Shown here in pieces: positions 17,249 to 26,089 of a DNA stretch of 34,908 nt. The notes under the pieces are model-generated. The model worked only from the letters and a program-made list of their open reading frames with translations, did no database searches and was not told the origin of the DNA. The stretch is taken from contig CANKKB010000004.1 of the NCBI GenBank assembly GCA_947482555.1, positions 1-34,908 of the forward strand, given 5' to 3'. Positions within the stretch are counted from its first letter, which is position 1; the number at the start of each line of letters is the position of its first letter. The stretch comes from Burkholderiaceae bacterium. GTDB taxonomy: Bacteria > Pseudomonadota > Gammaproteobacteria > Burkholderiales > Burkholderiaceae. Position numbers and translations under genes: made by a program.

Positions 17249-18784
17249 CTAAAGATCATTTAAATGATTAAGTACATATTCAGCATGCGCAACAATGGAT
17301 GTCTGATCATCATCGCTAATTCGTTTTAAATTTGCAGTCATTAAACGAGTACGGGGATTTGATTCAAATTGGGTGCGATGCTTGATTAAGAAGTTCCAAT
17401 ATAAGGTTGTGACAGGACATGCCATTTCGCCAAAACGAATTTCTGGCTTGTATTTACAGGATTCGCAGTAATTGCTCATCCGTTTAATATAAGCGCCACT
17501 AGCTATATAGGGCTTACTTGTAAAACGACCACCATTAGCAAAAAGTGCCATTCCTGCAGTGTTAGGCAGCTCTACCCACTCAATTGCATCAACATAAATT
17601 GCCAAGTACCAGTCACATACAGCGGAGGGTAAGATTTCAGCTAATAGGGCAAAATTTCCTGTGACCATCAGACGTTGAATATGATGCGCGTATCCATATT
17701 TAAGTGTTTGACCTATGGCATCTTTCATACAGGACATATGGGTTTTGGCATTCCAATACCAATTGGGTAAAGCACGATGGTGGTCATAAAAGTTATCTTG
17801 AGCTAACTTAGGCATATCCAGGTAATACATTCCCCTTACAAACTCTCTCCAACCCAATATTTGACGAATAAATCCCTCAACACTAGATATTTCTAAAGCA
17901 TATTTTTGTGAAGCTTGTAATACAGCAGCAATTACTTCTCGTGGATTCAGTAGTTTCAAATTCAGAGAGCTAGAGAGAATGGAGTGCCAACCAAAAGGAG
18001 TATCTGTCCACATGGCATCCTGAAAAACCCCAAAATGTCTTAACCGGTATTCGGTAAAGTAGTCCAAGGCTTCAAGAGCTTGTGCACGAGTAACTGGCCA
18101 CCGAAAGTCATCTAAAGCCCCAGGGTGCTTTTCGTAATTGCATTTTACAAATTCAATTACTTCCTGCGTTATTGCATCTGGTTCAAATAAAGCAGGAGTT
18201 TCAATAATTCCAGGGCCTTTTTTTGGATAAGACTTACGGTTATCTTGATCAAAATTCCATTGACCACCTTCGGGATTACCGTCAGCATCGACTAAAATAT
18301 GATGGGTCTTACGCATTAGGCGATAAAAATATTCCATCCGGAATTCTTTTTTTCCAGCAGCCCAATCATTAAACTCTTGATGCGAGCAAAAGAAATGATT
18401 ATCTTCGCGCATTTCTAAGCAGATAGATAAGTCTTTTGCCAACCCCTCTATCTCCAGCTTTAAGCGAAATTCACCAGGCTCAATACAGATCAAATGGGTA
18501 ATCTGCTCGCAAACTATTTTGTCCTTTAGTGTCTCGACTATGGATAGAGGTGAGTTTTGAATGTAACAGAGGGGATATTTAAGCTCCTTTAGCCTGCCTG
18601 CAAAGTGCCGCATGGCCGATAAAAATAGTGTGATCTTCGCTTTATGTGACCAAACATATTGCGCCTCTGGAATTGACTCGATCATAACCACCTCATCGAC
18701 TTTGAAATCAAAATCTCTAAGGGCGGCTCCATTTTCGTCTAACTGATCACCAAGAATCAGAACTAGTTTTTTAAGTGGCTTCAT
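17249..18784 (-). CDS. Cryptochrome/photolyase family protein (FeS-BCP / PhrB-like)
   Basis: LVLILGDQLDENGAAL...GWREFVRGMYYLDMP...YCESCKYKPEIRFGEMACPVTTLYWNFL. Confidence 0.92.
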   Translation of the reverse strand: MKPLKKLVLILGDQLDENGAALRDFDFKVDEVVMIESIPEAQYVWSHKAKITLFLSAMRHFAGRLKELKYPLCYIQNSPLSIVETLKDKIVCEQITHLICIEPGEFRLKLEIEGLAKDLSICLEMREDNHFFCSHQEFNDWAAGKKEFRMEYFYRLMRKTHHILVDADGNPEGGQWNFDQDNRKSYPKKGPGIIETPALFEPDAITQEVIEFVKCNYEKHPGALDDFRWPVTRAQALEALDYFTEYRLRHFGVFQDAMWTDTPFGWHSILSSSLNLKLLNPREVIAAVLQASQKYALEISSVEGFIRQILGWREFVRGMYYLDMPKLAQDNFYDHHRALPNWYWNAKTHMSCMKDAIGQTLKYGYAHHIQRLMVTGNFALLAEILPSAVCDWYLAIYVDAIEWVELPNTAGMALFANGGRFTSKPYIASGAYIKRMSNYCESCKYKPEIRFGEMACPVTTLYWNFLIKHRTQFESNPRTRLMTANLKRISDDDQTSIVAHAEYVLNHLNDL

Positions 18785-19050
18785 TTATTTTTATACTGGG
18801 TTGGGCAGTACGCACGATCTACTGACTTACTTCGAAGGGCGACATGCTTGGTTACTCTCCCAGTTACTCGCTTACGCCACAGCTCAAAAGAGCCGCGCTT
18901 GAGCTCATGACGCATTAATTGAATCACTTGAGCCTCAGATAAGCCAAATGATTTCTCAATTACGTCAAATGGGGTCCGGTCCTCCCAGGCCATTTCAATC
19001 AGGCGGGACTTATCAGACTCAGAAAGTGTTTTTGATAATAATTTTGGCAC
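18781..19050 (-). CDS. TIGR03643 / DUF2805 family protein
   Basis: IEMAWEDRTPFDVIEKSFGLSEAQVIQLMRHELKRGSFELWRKRVTGR; overlaps the photolyase start. Confidence 0.9.
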   Translation of the reverse strand: MPKLLSKTLSESDKSRLIEMAWEDRTPFDVIEKSFGLSEAQVIQLMRHELKRGSFELWRKRVTGRVTKHVALRSKSVDRAYCPTQYKNK

Positions 19051-19109
19051 TCAGCAAGTTTATGACTTATTTACTAAACTTGTACTACACATTAATTTTT
19101 TAAAATAAT

Positions 19110-19457
19110 ATGATTGGGAAAATTCGCCAGAAACTGATTTCGCTTGCTCCAAGTCCATACCTAAAAATGGTAGATTTGGTGTGTCCTATCTGCGACCGTA
19201 CCATCCCAGAATCTCATAAGGATGCTCATCACCTAGTACCTAAGTCAAAGGGTGGAAAAAATACTGCATTTCTCCATCGAATTTGTCATCGTCAAATACA
19301 TGCCCTCTTTACGGAAACTGAACTAGCCACACAATTTAACAATGCCGCAGCCCTTCAAGAGCACCCTGAAATGCAACGATTTATTCATTGGGTTAAATCG
19401 AAGCCAAATCACTTTTATGAAAAATCACGCAAAAGTACACGCTTGAGAGAAACTTAA
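19110..19457 (+). CDS. HNH endonuclease (start possibly 19167)
   Basis: CPICDRTIPESHKDAHHLVPKSKGGKNTAFLHRICHRQIHA. Confidence 0.88.
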   Translation: MIGKIRQKLISLAPSPYLKMVDLVCPICDRTIPESHKDAHHLVPKSKGGKNTAFLHRICHRQIHALFTETELATQFNNAAALQEHPEMQRFIHWVKSKPNHFYEKSRKSTRLRET

Positions 19458-19499
19458 CAATCAATTAAATGAAAGATGAAAAAAAACCACCGCTATCAG

Positions 19500-20897
19500 T
19501 CATATATTTAATTGGATAATTTGATTTTTATAAGCCCCATTTATTGCTTTTTTCACAATCTTATAAATATCTAAGTCAAACTCCGCCTCACCAGAATCGG
19601 CAAGCTCGTATATCTCATCCTGATTAATGGCAATACCTAAGTAACACCACTTATCAAGCACAATCATTTCTGCGCCATCTTTAATGGCTATTGGGCCACG
19701 ATATGGCCAAATTTTAATTTTGTATAACTCCAGTACAGTTTGAAGCTGTAAATTATGCATTTCAGTAGAGGTTAAGCCGATACATGCACCCCCACATTGC
19801 TTTACTTGAAAACCAAAACAGGGCTTCCCACTTTCAAATTTTTCTAATCCCAATAATGCCTCGCATAAGCGATACTTTTTGGCGATGGCCTTTAAATAAG
19901 AGTTGGCCTCTCTTTTGCAGTAAAACAATCCATATAGATTATCTTGAACGCCAGGCAGTAAATCCTGATGGGTTATGAGAAATGGCTTGAGTAAGCCTGT
20001 AGCATCTTTGTTCAAACTCCAGGCACAAAGATCTTTTGAGCGACGTAGCTTGATATTCATACTTGGCATTCGCTCTTTAATTAATCTAGATTCTAAAATC
20101 AATGCACTTAATTCACCGCCCGTTTCTATCCAGTCAATATCTTTCACCTGTAGCAATAATTTCATTTCTTTGCGCTGAGTTAATGCACCTTGAAAGTGAC
20201 TCATTACCCTACTTCTTAAAGAAATACTCTTACCGATATAAAGTGGTACTTTATTTTCTCCATAAAAAATGTAGCAGCCAGGGTTATCGGGAATGGAGTC
20301 GACTAAACATTGATCAATATTAGGGGGTAGAGTCATATTTCCCAATAATTGATTTATGGCTTTTAGCAATCGATCCTTACCCACCAACCTCTCACAAACC
20401 CTCCAAAACTGGAGTAGAAGGTCAGCATCACCAAGGGCTCTATGTCTAGCACTCACGTGTAAATCATGAGCCTTGATAATTGTGTCTAAATTATGACGCG
20501 CTTGATCTGGAAAAAGTAACCTAGATAATTTAACGGTGCACAATACTTTAGGCTTGAAATCAATCCCAATTCTCTTAAAGGATGCTTTGATAAAGCCGTA
20601 GTCAAATTGGGCGTTATGAGCTACGAATATTTTTCCCTCTAGCTCTTTTTTAATTTGCTCTGCTAGTTCTTCAAAACCAGGTTGATCCAAAACCATTTGT
20701 GGAGATATGCCAGTGAGTCTTTGAATATTTTGCGGAATAAAGGTGCCCGGATTAATGAGTCTTTCCCAGGCTTTAACCTCGCCATTTATTAGGGTTTTGA
20801 TGCCAATTTCTGTAATACGATCACGCTCAAAATGAGATCCGGTAGTTTCTATATCTACAAAAGCAAGTATTGGATTAGTGTCGTATTGATCTTTCAT
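19500..20897 (-). CDS. DnaQ-like exonuclease fused to GIY-YIG (Cho/UvrC-N-like) nuclease
   Basis: FVDIETTGSHFERDRITEIGIK...VAHNAQFDYGFIK...RHRALGDADLL plus PGCYIFYGENKVPLYIGKSISLRSRVMSHF. Confidence 0.92.
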   Translation of the reverse strand: MKDQYDTNPILAFVDIETTGSHFERDRITEIGIKTLINGEVKAWERLINPGTFIPQNIQRLTGISPQMVLDQPGFEELAEQIKKELEGKIFVAHNAQFDYGFIKASFKRIGIDFKPKVLCTVKLSRLLFPDQARHNLDTIIKAHDLHVSARHRALGDADLLLQFWRVCERLVGKDRLLKAINQLLGNMTLPPNIDQCLVDSIPDNPGCYIFYGENKVPLYIGKSISLRSRVMSHFQGALTQRKEMKLLLQVKDIDWIETGGELSALILESRLIKERMPSMNIKLRRSKDLCAWSLNKDATGLLKPFLITHQDLLPGVQDNLYGLFYCKREANSYLKAIAKKYRLCEALLGLEKFESGKPCFGFQVKQCGGACIGLTSTEMHNLQLQTVLELYKIKIWPYRGPIAIKDGAEMIVLDKWCYLGIAINQDEIYELADSGEAEFDLDIYKIVKKAINGAYKNQIIQLNI

Positions 20898-20956
20898 GAA
20901 TATCTACAGCCAAAACAAAGAAAGCATCCTTCCTTTAGTAATAAGAATAAACGGGG

Positions 20957-21118
20957 TTATTCATTCATTATTTTACAAACAGAGCCTGATATAGTAATTA
21001 AGAAATATAACGCCATACCAATAACAAAGATTAAATAGTCGCCGCTGCTGAAAAATTGCAATAAGCCCACTATTACTGAGCCCAAGGCAAGAATACTAAG
21101 TATTGATTTAGCAAACAT
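20957..21118 (-). CDS. Small membrane protein, 53 aa
   Basis: MFAKSILSILALGSVIVGLLQFFSSGDYLIFVIGMALYFLITISGSVCKIMNE; below track cutoff. Confidence 0.5.
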   Translation of the reverse strand: MFAKSILSILALGSVIVGLLQFFSSGDYLIFVIGMALYFLITISGSVCKIMNE

Positions 21119-21198
21119 ATTGAATCCCAAAAGTTGAATTTTTAATATTAATCAATCTTAAGACAAAACTAGATTTCATGCCGAACATGATTTGACAT

Positions 21199-21240
21199 AC
21201 TGGTGCGCCTAAGAGAGCTTGAACCTAACACGAAAGTAGT
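21199..21240 (-). repeat. tRNA-3'-derived repeat, copy H
   Basis: ACTGGTGCGCCTAAGAGAGCTTGAACCTA vs copy E ACTGGTGGGCCCAAGAGGACTTGAACCTA: 25/29. Confidence 0.6.
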
Positions 21241-21250
21241 TTTGGTATTT

Positions 21251-21311
21251 CTTGGAAGGCCCGCCAGGACTTGACTCTGGGACCAAAGGATTCTCTAGGG
21301 CTCACACCCTC
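21251..21311 (-). repeat. tRNA-3'-derived repeat, copy B
   Basis: TTGGAAGGCCCGCCAGGACTTGACTCTGGGACCAAAGGATT (T-arm, variable loop, start of anticodon stem). Confidence 0.7.
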
Positions 21312-21323
21312 TACAATATGTAA

Positions 21324-21869
21324 ATGTTGATACAAATCATAAACCTACTACTACAGGTATTCGTAAGTATTGTCGCCGGGGCCTGTCTTTTGCGTTGCTA
21401 TATCCAGTGGCTTGGTTCTAATCTTGGGGCTGGTCAAATTAAATCTATTGGGTCTTACTTATTCCCTCTAACCAATTGGATCATTCTGCCAATTCGCCGA
21501 ATTATCCCCAGCCTAGGTCGATTCGATACTGCTAGCTTTCTTGCTGCCTATGTTCTCGTTTTAGGCAAAACAATTATCTTATCTTGGATATCTGGGCTAT
21601 CACCTTTAACTTTATTCTCGCTGATTTTTACTGCGATTGAGCTTTTAGACTTATCCATTTCGGGCCTCATTGGGCTAGTTTTTGCAAGCGTCATTCTCTC
21701 TTGGATCAGTGCTGGCTCTCAAATCCAATACCTTATAGCTCTTTTAGTCGAACCACTTCTTAGACCCATTCGACGAGCAATACCCCATCTAGGCGCCCTT
21801 GACCTATCTCCAATTGTCTTATTATTGATTTTGCAAGTACTGCAGATTGTTTTAAGCAGTCTAAAGTAA
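21324..21869 (+). CDS. YggT family membrane protein
   Basis: Two YggT repeats (FPLTNWIILPIRRIIPSLGRFDTASF; VEPLLRPIRRAIPHLGALDLSPIV). Confidence 0.92.
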   Translation: MLIQIINLLLQVFVSIVAGACLLRCYIQWLGSNLGAGQIKSIGSYLFPLTNWIILPIRRIIPSLGRFDTASFLAAYVLVLGKTIILSWISGLSPLTLFSLIFTAIELLDLSISGLIGLVFASVILSWISAGSQIQYLIALLVEPLLRPIRRAIPHLGALDLSPIVLLLILQVLQIVLSSLK

Positions 21870-21900
21870 AAAAAATTCAACCCCTAGAGTTGGTATTGTG

Positions 21901-21965
21901 ATTCTTGATGAAGCCCAAGAGGACTTTAACCTGGGACCAAAGTATTCCGGTTTGTGTGCGTTTCC
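21901..21965 (-). repeat. tRNA-3'-derived repeat, copy C
   Basis: GAAGCCCAAGAGGACTTTAACCTGGGACCAAAGTATT. Confidence 0.7.
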
Positions 21966-21973
21966 TCGCGCTA

Positions 21974-22339
21974 TTAACTATCTTTAGCTATGTTGACACG
22001 ACTAATGATCCAGCAAGCTCCAGCAATTAAGATAATAGCCCCGCTCTCATAGATCAAAATTGCAGGATTCCCATCTTTACCCTGAAGGATAATTAATCTA
22101 CTCAATGCAGTCATGGCGATAAATAAAGGTATCGTTATTGGGATGCGGTGGCTAGCATAAAAGGCTGCTAGCATCCCCAGCACCTCTGCATAAATAAACA
22201 TCAGCAAAAGGTCCTGCAACTCTACACGACGACTACCAGTTAGGGAAATAATTTCTTGGACCATCGCTGCAATAGTAAAAAGAGCAATAATAATCAGGAA
22301 TAATTTTTCCACTAAACCAATGATATTTTTCACATTCAT
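21974..22339 (-). CDS. PsiE-family phosphate-starvation-inducible membrane protein
   Basis: VEKLFLIIIALFTI...ELQDLLLMFIYAEVLGMLAAFYASHRIPITIPLFIAMTALSR. Confidence 0.88.
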   Translation of the reverse strand: MNVKNIIGLVEKLFLIIIALFTIAAMVQEIISLTGSRRVELQDLLLMFIYAEVLGMLAAFYASHRIPITIPLFIAMTALSRLIILQGKDGNPAILIYESGAIILIAGACWIISRVNIAKDS

Positions 22340-22421
22340 ATGCTCACCTTTTTAATTTGAATTTCAGCTACGCAAACACATTAATATGTCTAAAAAAATA
22401 TTAGGGACATCTCTAGGTAAG

Positions 22422-22454
22422 AAAAACGACTTAGGAATTTCTCCCTAAGTCGTT
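22422..22454 (-). terminator. Rho-independent terminator
   Basis: Minus-strand AACGACTTAGG (8-nt loop) CCTAAGTCGTT then TTT; 11-bp perfect stem. Confidence 0.75.
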
Positions 22455-22462
22455 AATTTCAT

Positions 22463-22510
22463 TGCTGGGTCCAAGAGGACTGAAACCTGAGATCAAAGGA
22501 TGCACAATCC
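22463..22510 (-). repeat. tRNA-3'-derived repeat, copy D
   Basis: TGCTGGGTCCAAGAGGACTGAAACCTGAGATCAAAGGAT. Confidence 0.65.
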
Positions 22511-22930
22511 TTAAGGTTTAAGTTGGGCTCTAATTTCGCCAGGCTTGTTAGTTGCGCTGTGAACATTGAGGTAAAGATTTCCATTCTTCAAACTTTGAAG
22601 TTGTGCATCTGTCAATTTGGCGCCAGCAGGAGCTGACCAAATATTGTCTGCAGTTTTAGTAAATGGCACGATTACGGGACCATTTTGACCCATTGGCGCT
22701 TCATGAATATGAGCCATTGTTCCTTCAACACCAGTGGTAGTAATTGTTCCTGATACTGCTCCATCTGGAGCAACCATAATTGAACCCACTCCGGAAGCCG
22801 AGGTCATTACAGGGGGAACTTCTTGGGCCCCAGAAAGAGTTACTTTCATTGATTGCGCCGAAACGGCTAAAGAGAGCATTCCAAAACCTAAGCCAATTAG
22901 TGCTTTACTTAAAATTCGTTGTGTTTTCAT
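22511..22930 (-). CDS. CHRD domain secreted protein
   Basis: VTLSGAQEVPPVMTSASGVGS...HIHEAPMGQNGPVIVPF...NLYLNVHSATNKPGEIRAQL. Confidence 0.92.
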   Translation of the reverse strand: MKTQRILSKALIGLGFGMLSLAVSAQSMKVTLSGAQEVPPVMTSASGVGSIMVAPDGAVSGTITTTGVEGTMAHIHEAPMGQNGPVIVPFTKTADNIWSAPAGAKLTDAQLQSLKNGNLYLNVHSATNKPGEIRAQLKP

Positions 22931-23000
22931 TCATATCTCCTAGGTTGTTTAACAAACTCATTCTAAACAAATTTAAGAATATAAAACCATCATATAAGTA

Positions 23001-23036
23001 AGGGCTTTTGAAAAACTTTTTTGATATAAAAGCCCT
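23001..23036. promoter_or_regulatory. Hairpin AGGGCTTTT (18 nt) AAAAGCCCT in the intergenic leader
   Basis: 9-bp perfect arms between divergent genes. Confidence 0.5.
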
Positions 23037-23070
23037 AAAATGGTTCTTCTTGTAATAAGCCCTGAGATTT

Positions 23071-23256
23071 ATGAAACTGACCGTTTTTCGCTACAAAGTC
23101 TGGGATCATCAAGATGATAACCAAGCTCAAATACCCCCTTATTACGCTATTCGGGAATATATTGAGCAATTAGAGGGGGCATCTGTAATTGAAGATGACT
23201 ATTTAGAAGTAGATGAGTCTGATCTTGATGTTTTTGGAAGAATATCTACTATTTAG
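23071..23256 (+). CDS. Small acidic hypothetical protein
   Basis: 61 aa, ATG start, tight spacing to the next gene. Confidence 0.55.
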   Translation: MKLTVFRYKVWDHQDDNQAQIPPYYAIREYIEQLEGASVIEDDYLEVDESDLDVFGRISTI

Positions 23257-23265
23257 GCCTAAAAA

Positions 23266-23604
23266 ATGAAAGTCGCCATGCCAATAATTCGTGCAGTATC
23301 GTTGTTTACTTTTTTATTATTATTATCCCACCAGCTATTTGCTCAAGCAATCTCGAAGGACTATCAAAAAATTTGTATGCGCGAGCAAGTATCTGAACAT
23401 CAGGGTACTAAGGGGAAAGCGCTAACTGAAGATGACTTCACAACTTATTGCAGCTGCCAGGCTGAATACATTTCTCAAAATGCGACTAAGCAACAAGTAA
23501 ATGAACTACTGAAAAATCCAAAAGCTAAGCCCGAATGGTTAAAAGTGATTGAGTTAAAGGCCATGAAATCCTGCATTCCCTCCGACTCAAAGATGCGTAC
23601 TTAG
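23266..23604 (+). CDS. Hypothetical secreted protein
   Basis: Signal peptide, Cys-containing C-terminal region. Confidence 0.6.
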   Translation: MKVAMPIIRAVSLFTFLLLLSHQLFAQAISKDYQKICMREQVSEHQGTKGKALTEDDFTTYCSCQAEYISQNATKQQVNELLKNPKAKPEWLKVIELKAMKSCIPSDSKMRT

Positions 23605-23708
23605 TAATCTAGTATTCCTGCAACTGAATTAAGGTTACTGTACGTTAATAACAAATTGGTAATTTTGCTAAGGTCTTTATTCATTGAGTAATTAACCCTA
23701 TTTTCTCG

Positions 23709-24335
23709 ATGAATCAAAACTCCTTATTTAGAATTGATCCTGACCAATGTAGGCTAAATCTATTAGCCAAGGATGGGTCTGTTAACTACTATCCAGAATT
23801 TATAAGTGCGACAGACAGCGCTAAATTAATAGATAAACTGAAAGAGTCACTTCGATGGGAGGTAGATCAGCTCATCATGTTTGGGAAATTAGTATCAACA
23901 CGTCGTAAAGTAGTGTGGATAGGAGATCAGAATTGTGCTTATACCTACTCTGGAGTAAGCAAACAACCTCAAGCATGGACCCCAGAACTACTACTCATAA
24001 AAAATCAGCTAGAAAAACTTTCCGATTCAGTATTTAACTCTTGTCTACTCAATCTCTACCATGATGGTAAAGATGGAATGGGCTGGCATAGTGACAATGA
24101 AAAAGAGCTTGATACACAGTCTCCCATTGCCTCATTAAGCCTTGGTGCTAGCCGTAAATTTGCCTTCAGGCACAAGAAAGATAAAACAACTGCCTCCCTT
24201 ATCCTAGAAAATGGTAGCGCTCTCATCATGTATCCGCCCACTCAGAATTTTTGGCACCATGCATTACTAAAAACGAAAACCATTCATACATCTCGAATCA
24301 ATTTGACCTTTAGAAAAATTAATCACTCATCATGA
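23709..24335 (+). CDS. AlkB-like 2OG-Fe(II) dioxygenase
   Basis: NLYHDGKDGMGWHSDNEKELDTQSPIASLSLGASRKFAFRHK...TWRHHALLKT-like pattern (FWHHALLKTKTIHTSRINLTFR). Confidence 0.92.
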   Translation: MNQNSLFRIDPDQCRLNLLAKDGSVNYYPEFISATDSAKLIDKLKESLRWEVDQLIMFGKLVSTRRKVVWIGDQNCAYTYSGVSKQPQAWTPELLLIKNQLEKLSDSVFNSCLLNLYHDGKDGMGWHSDNEKELDTQSPIASLSLGASRKFAFRHKKDKTTASLILENGSALIMYPPTQNFWHHALLKTKTIHTSRINLTFRKINHSS

Positions 24336-25043
24336 GTAAAAACCAACCCAAAGGAACAAGTGTAGCCGTCATTGGCGCTGGTATTTCAGGGCTAAGCTGT
24401 GCAACTCAGTTAAAAGCACTGGGCTACCAAGAACAGCTCTACGAGAAAATTCGGGGGGGTCAGTGGTCGTATGAGTACTCGCAATGAAGATAATTGGTCG
24501 GTAGACCATGGAGCCCAGTATTCCTTCTATGAATTCACCTGGCAAATATTTAACTAAGAGCCTACCTATTGCCTTGAATCAAATAATTGATCAATTACCT
24601 ATCGCCAAGATAAATGGCACCTGCGCAGCCTAGAGAAGGGGGATATTGTGCAGCAATATGAATGGCTTGTTTTAGCGCTACCTGCACCACAATCTGTGGC
24701 TCTTGCTAAACCGATAGATAAATCAATTCAGAGGCTAGCTACCAAAGCGCATATGCAGGGCTGTTGGACAGTGATGGCAAGTTTTACCGAAAATTTAAAT
24801 CTACCCCTTGATGCCGCTTTTATCAATGATGAAATTATTAGCCTGATTTCTCGAAATAACTCTAAGCCAAAGCGTATGGGCCTAGAGAGTTGGATAATTC
24901 ATACCAATCTACCGTCCGGCTTTAGCCTCCAAGAGGATCTAAAAATAGGATTTTGTAGCGATTGGCTCAATGGAGGTAGAGTTGATGACGCTTGGCTCAG
25001 TGGTTATAAATTAGCCCCCCAGATTGAAAGTGTGAAAAATTAA
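24332..25043 (+). pseudogene. NAD(P)/FAD-dependent oxidoreductase (renalase-like), decayed
   Basis: MSKNQPKGTSVAVIGAGISGLSCATQLKALGYQEQLYEKIRG | frameshift at G7 | VSGRMSTRNEDNWSVDHGAQYSFYEFTW | loss | YEWLVLALPAPQSVALAKP...GFCSDWLNGGRVDDAWLSGYKLA. Confidence 0.85.
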
Positions 25044-25061
25044 ACTTATCGCGAAAATACC

Positions 25062-25445
25062 ATGACAACTAATGCATGTATTGAATTAAAAGATCTGAAG
25101 CTCCAGACCCAAATTGGAACATATGGACCTGGCGCAATAATTCCTAAGCAGCATCTATTAGATTTAACGCTTTGGATTGACCCAAAACTGGTCTTCATCT
25201 CAGAAGACGTCATGGAAAATGTATTTGACTATGATCCTCTGGTAATTGAAATTGATAGGCTAGCTGGAGACGGTCATTATGAAACCCAAGAAAGGCTAAT
25301 GACTCGAATAGTTCATGCTTGCGCACAATATCCTGAAATTGAATCAATGCAAATTAACCTGAGAAAAACTCCGGTTCATTCTGGCTCTGGCTCGCTTGGC
25401 GTTCGCCTCTCAGTAAATAAAACTATCTTAGATGGCTTGCGATGA
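25062..25445 (+). CDS. FolB-like dihydroneopterin aldolase
   Basis: IELKDLKLQTQIGTYGPGAIIPKQHLLDLTLWIDP...VFDYDPLVIEIDRLAGDGHYETQERLMTRI. Confidence 0.82.
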   Translation: MTTNACIELKDLKLQTQIGTYGPGAIIPKQHLLDLTLWIDPKLVFISEDVMENVFDYDPLVIEIDRLAGDGHYETQERLMTRIVHACAQYPEIESMQINLRKTPVHSGSGSLGVRLSVNKTILDGLR

Positions 25446-26089
25446 CCTTACTTCAAACTGAGGAGCTTGGTCGTCGAGTGTCTGCTGATCGCTGGCTGTT
25501 TCGGCATCTTAATATCTCCCTTGCCGCCGGTGAGCAACTTGCTCTTCAGGGTGCCTCTGGGGTGGGCAAATCGACGTTGCTCAATCTCTTGGCAGGTCTT
25601 GATCAGCCCGATGAGGGTCGGCTGCTCTTTGAGGGTAAAGATCTAAAAACAATGGGGGAAAATGAGCATCTCCATCTACGCCGAGTTGCCTTTGGATTTG
25701 TATTTCAGGCATTTCATTTAATGCCACATCTCAATGCTCTACAAAATGTGATGGTCCCATGTTTAATTGCTGGGCTTCCTCTTGACCAAGCAAAAGATCG
25801 TGCTAAGGGCCTTTTAAGCGCATTAGGTTTAGCAGCATCTTATGCGCAATTTCCGGCAGTCTTATCCGGCGGCGAGCAACAACGAATTGCCCTCGCGCGT
25901 GCCTTGGTCCATCATCCAAAAATCGTGCTCGCCGATGAGCCAACCGGTAACCTCGATCCGATTACTGCTGATCTTGCCTTAGAACTTCTGTGCAGTTCTT
26001 GTCGTGAGCACAATGCCGCCTTAGTAATGGTGACCCATTCAGAGAAAGCAGCTGAGCGCCTAGATCGTCGTTTAGTTTTAACAAACTAA
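25442..26089 (+). CDS. ABC transporter ATP-binding protein (LolD/MacB-like)
   Basis: Walker A GASGVGKST, signature LSGGEQQR, Walker B VLADEPTGNLD. Confidence 0.95.
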   Translation: MTLLQTEELGRRVSADRWLFRHLNISLAAGEQLALQGASGVGKSTLLNLLAGLDQPDEGRLLFEGKDLKTMGENEHLHLRRVAFGFVFQAFHLMPHLNALQNVMVPCLIAGLPLDQAKDRAKGLLSALGLAASYAQFPAVLSGGEQQRIALARALVHHPKIVLADEPTGNLDPITADLALELLCSSCREHNAALVMVTHSEKAAERLDRRLVLTN

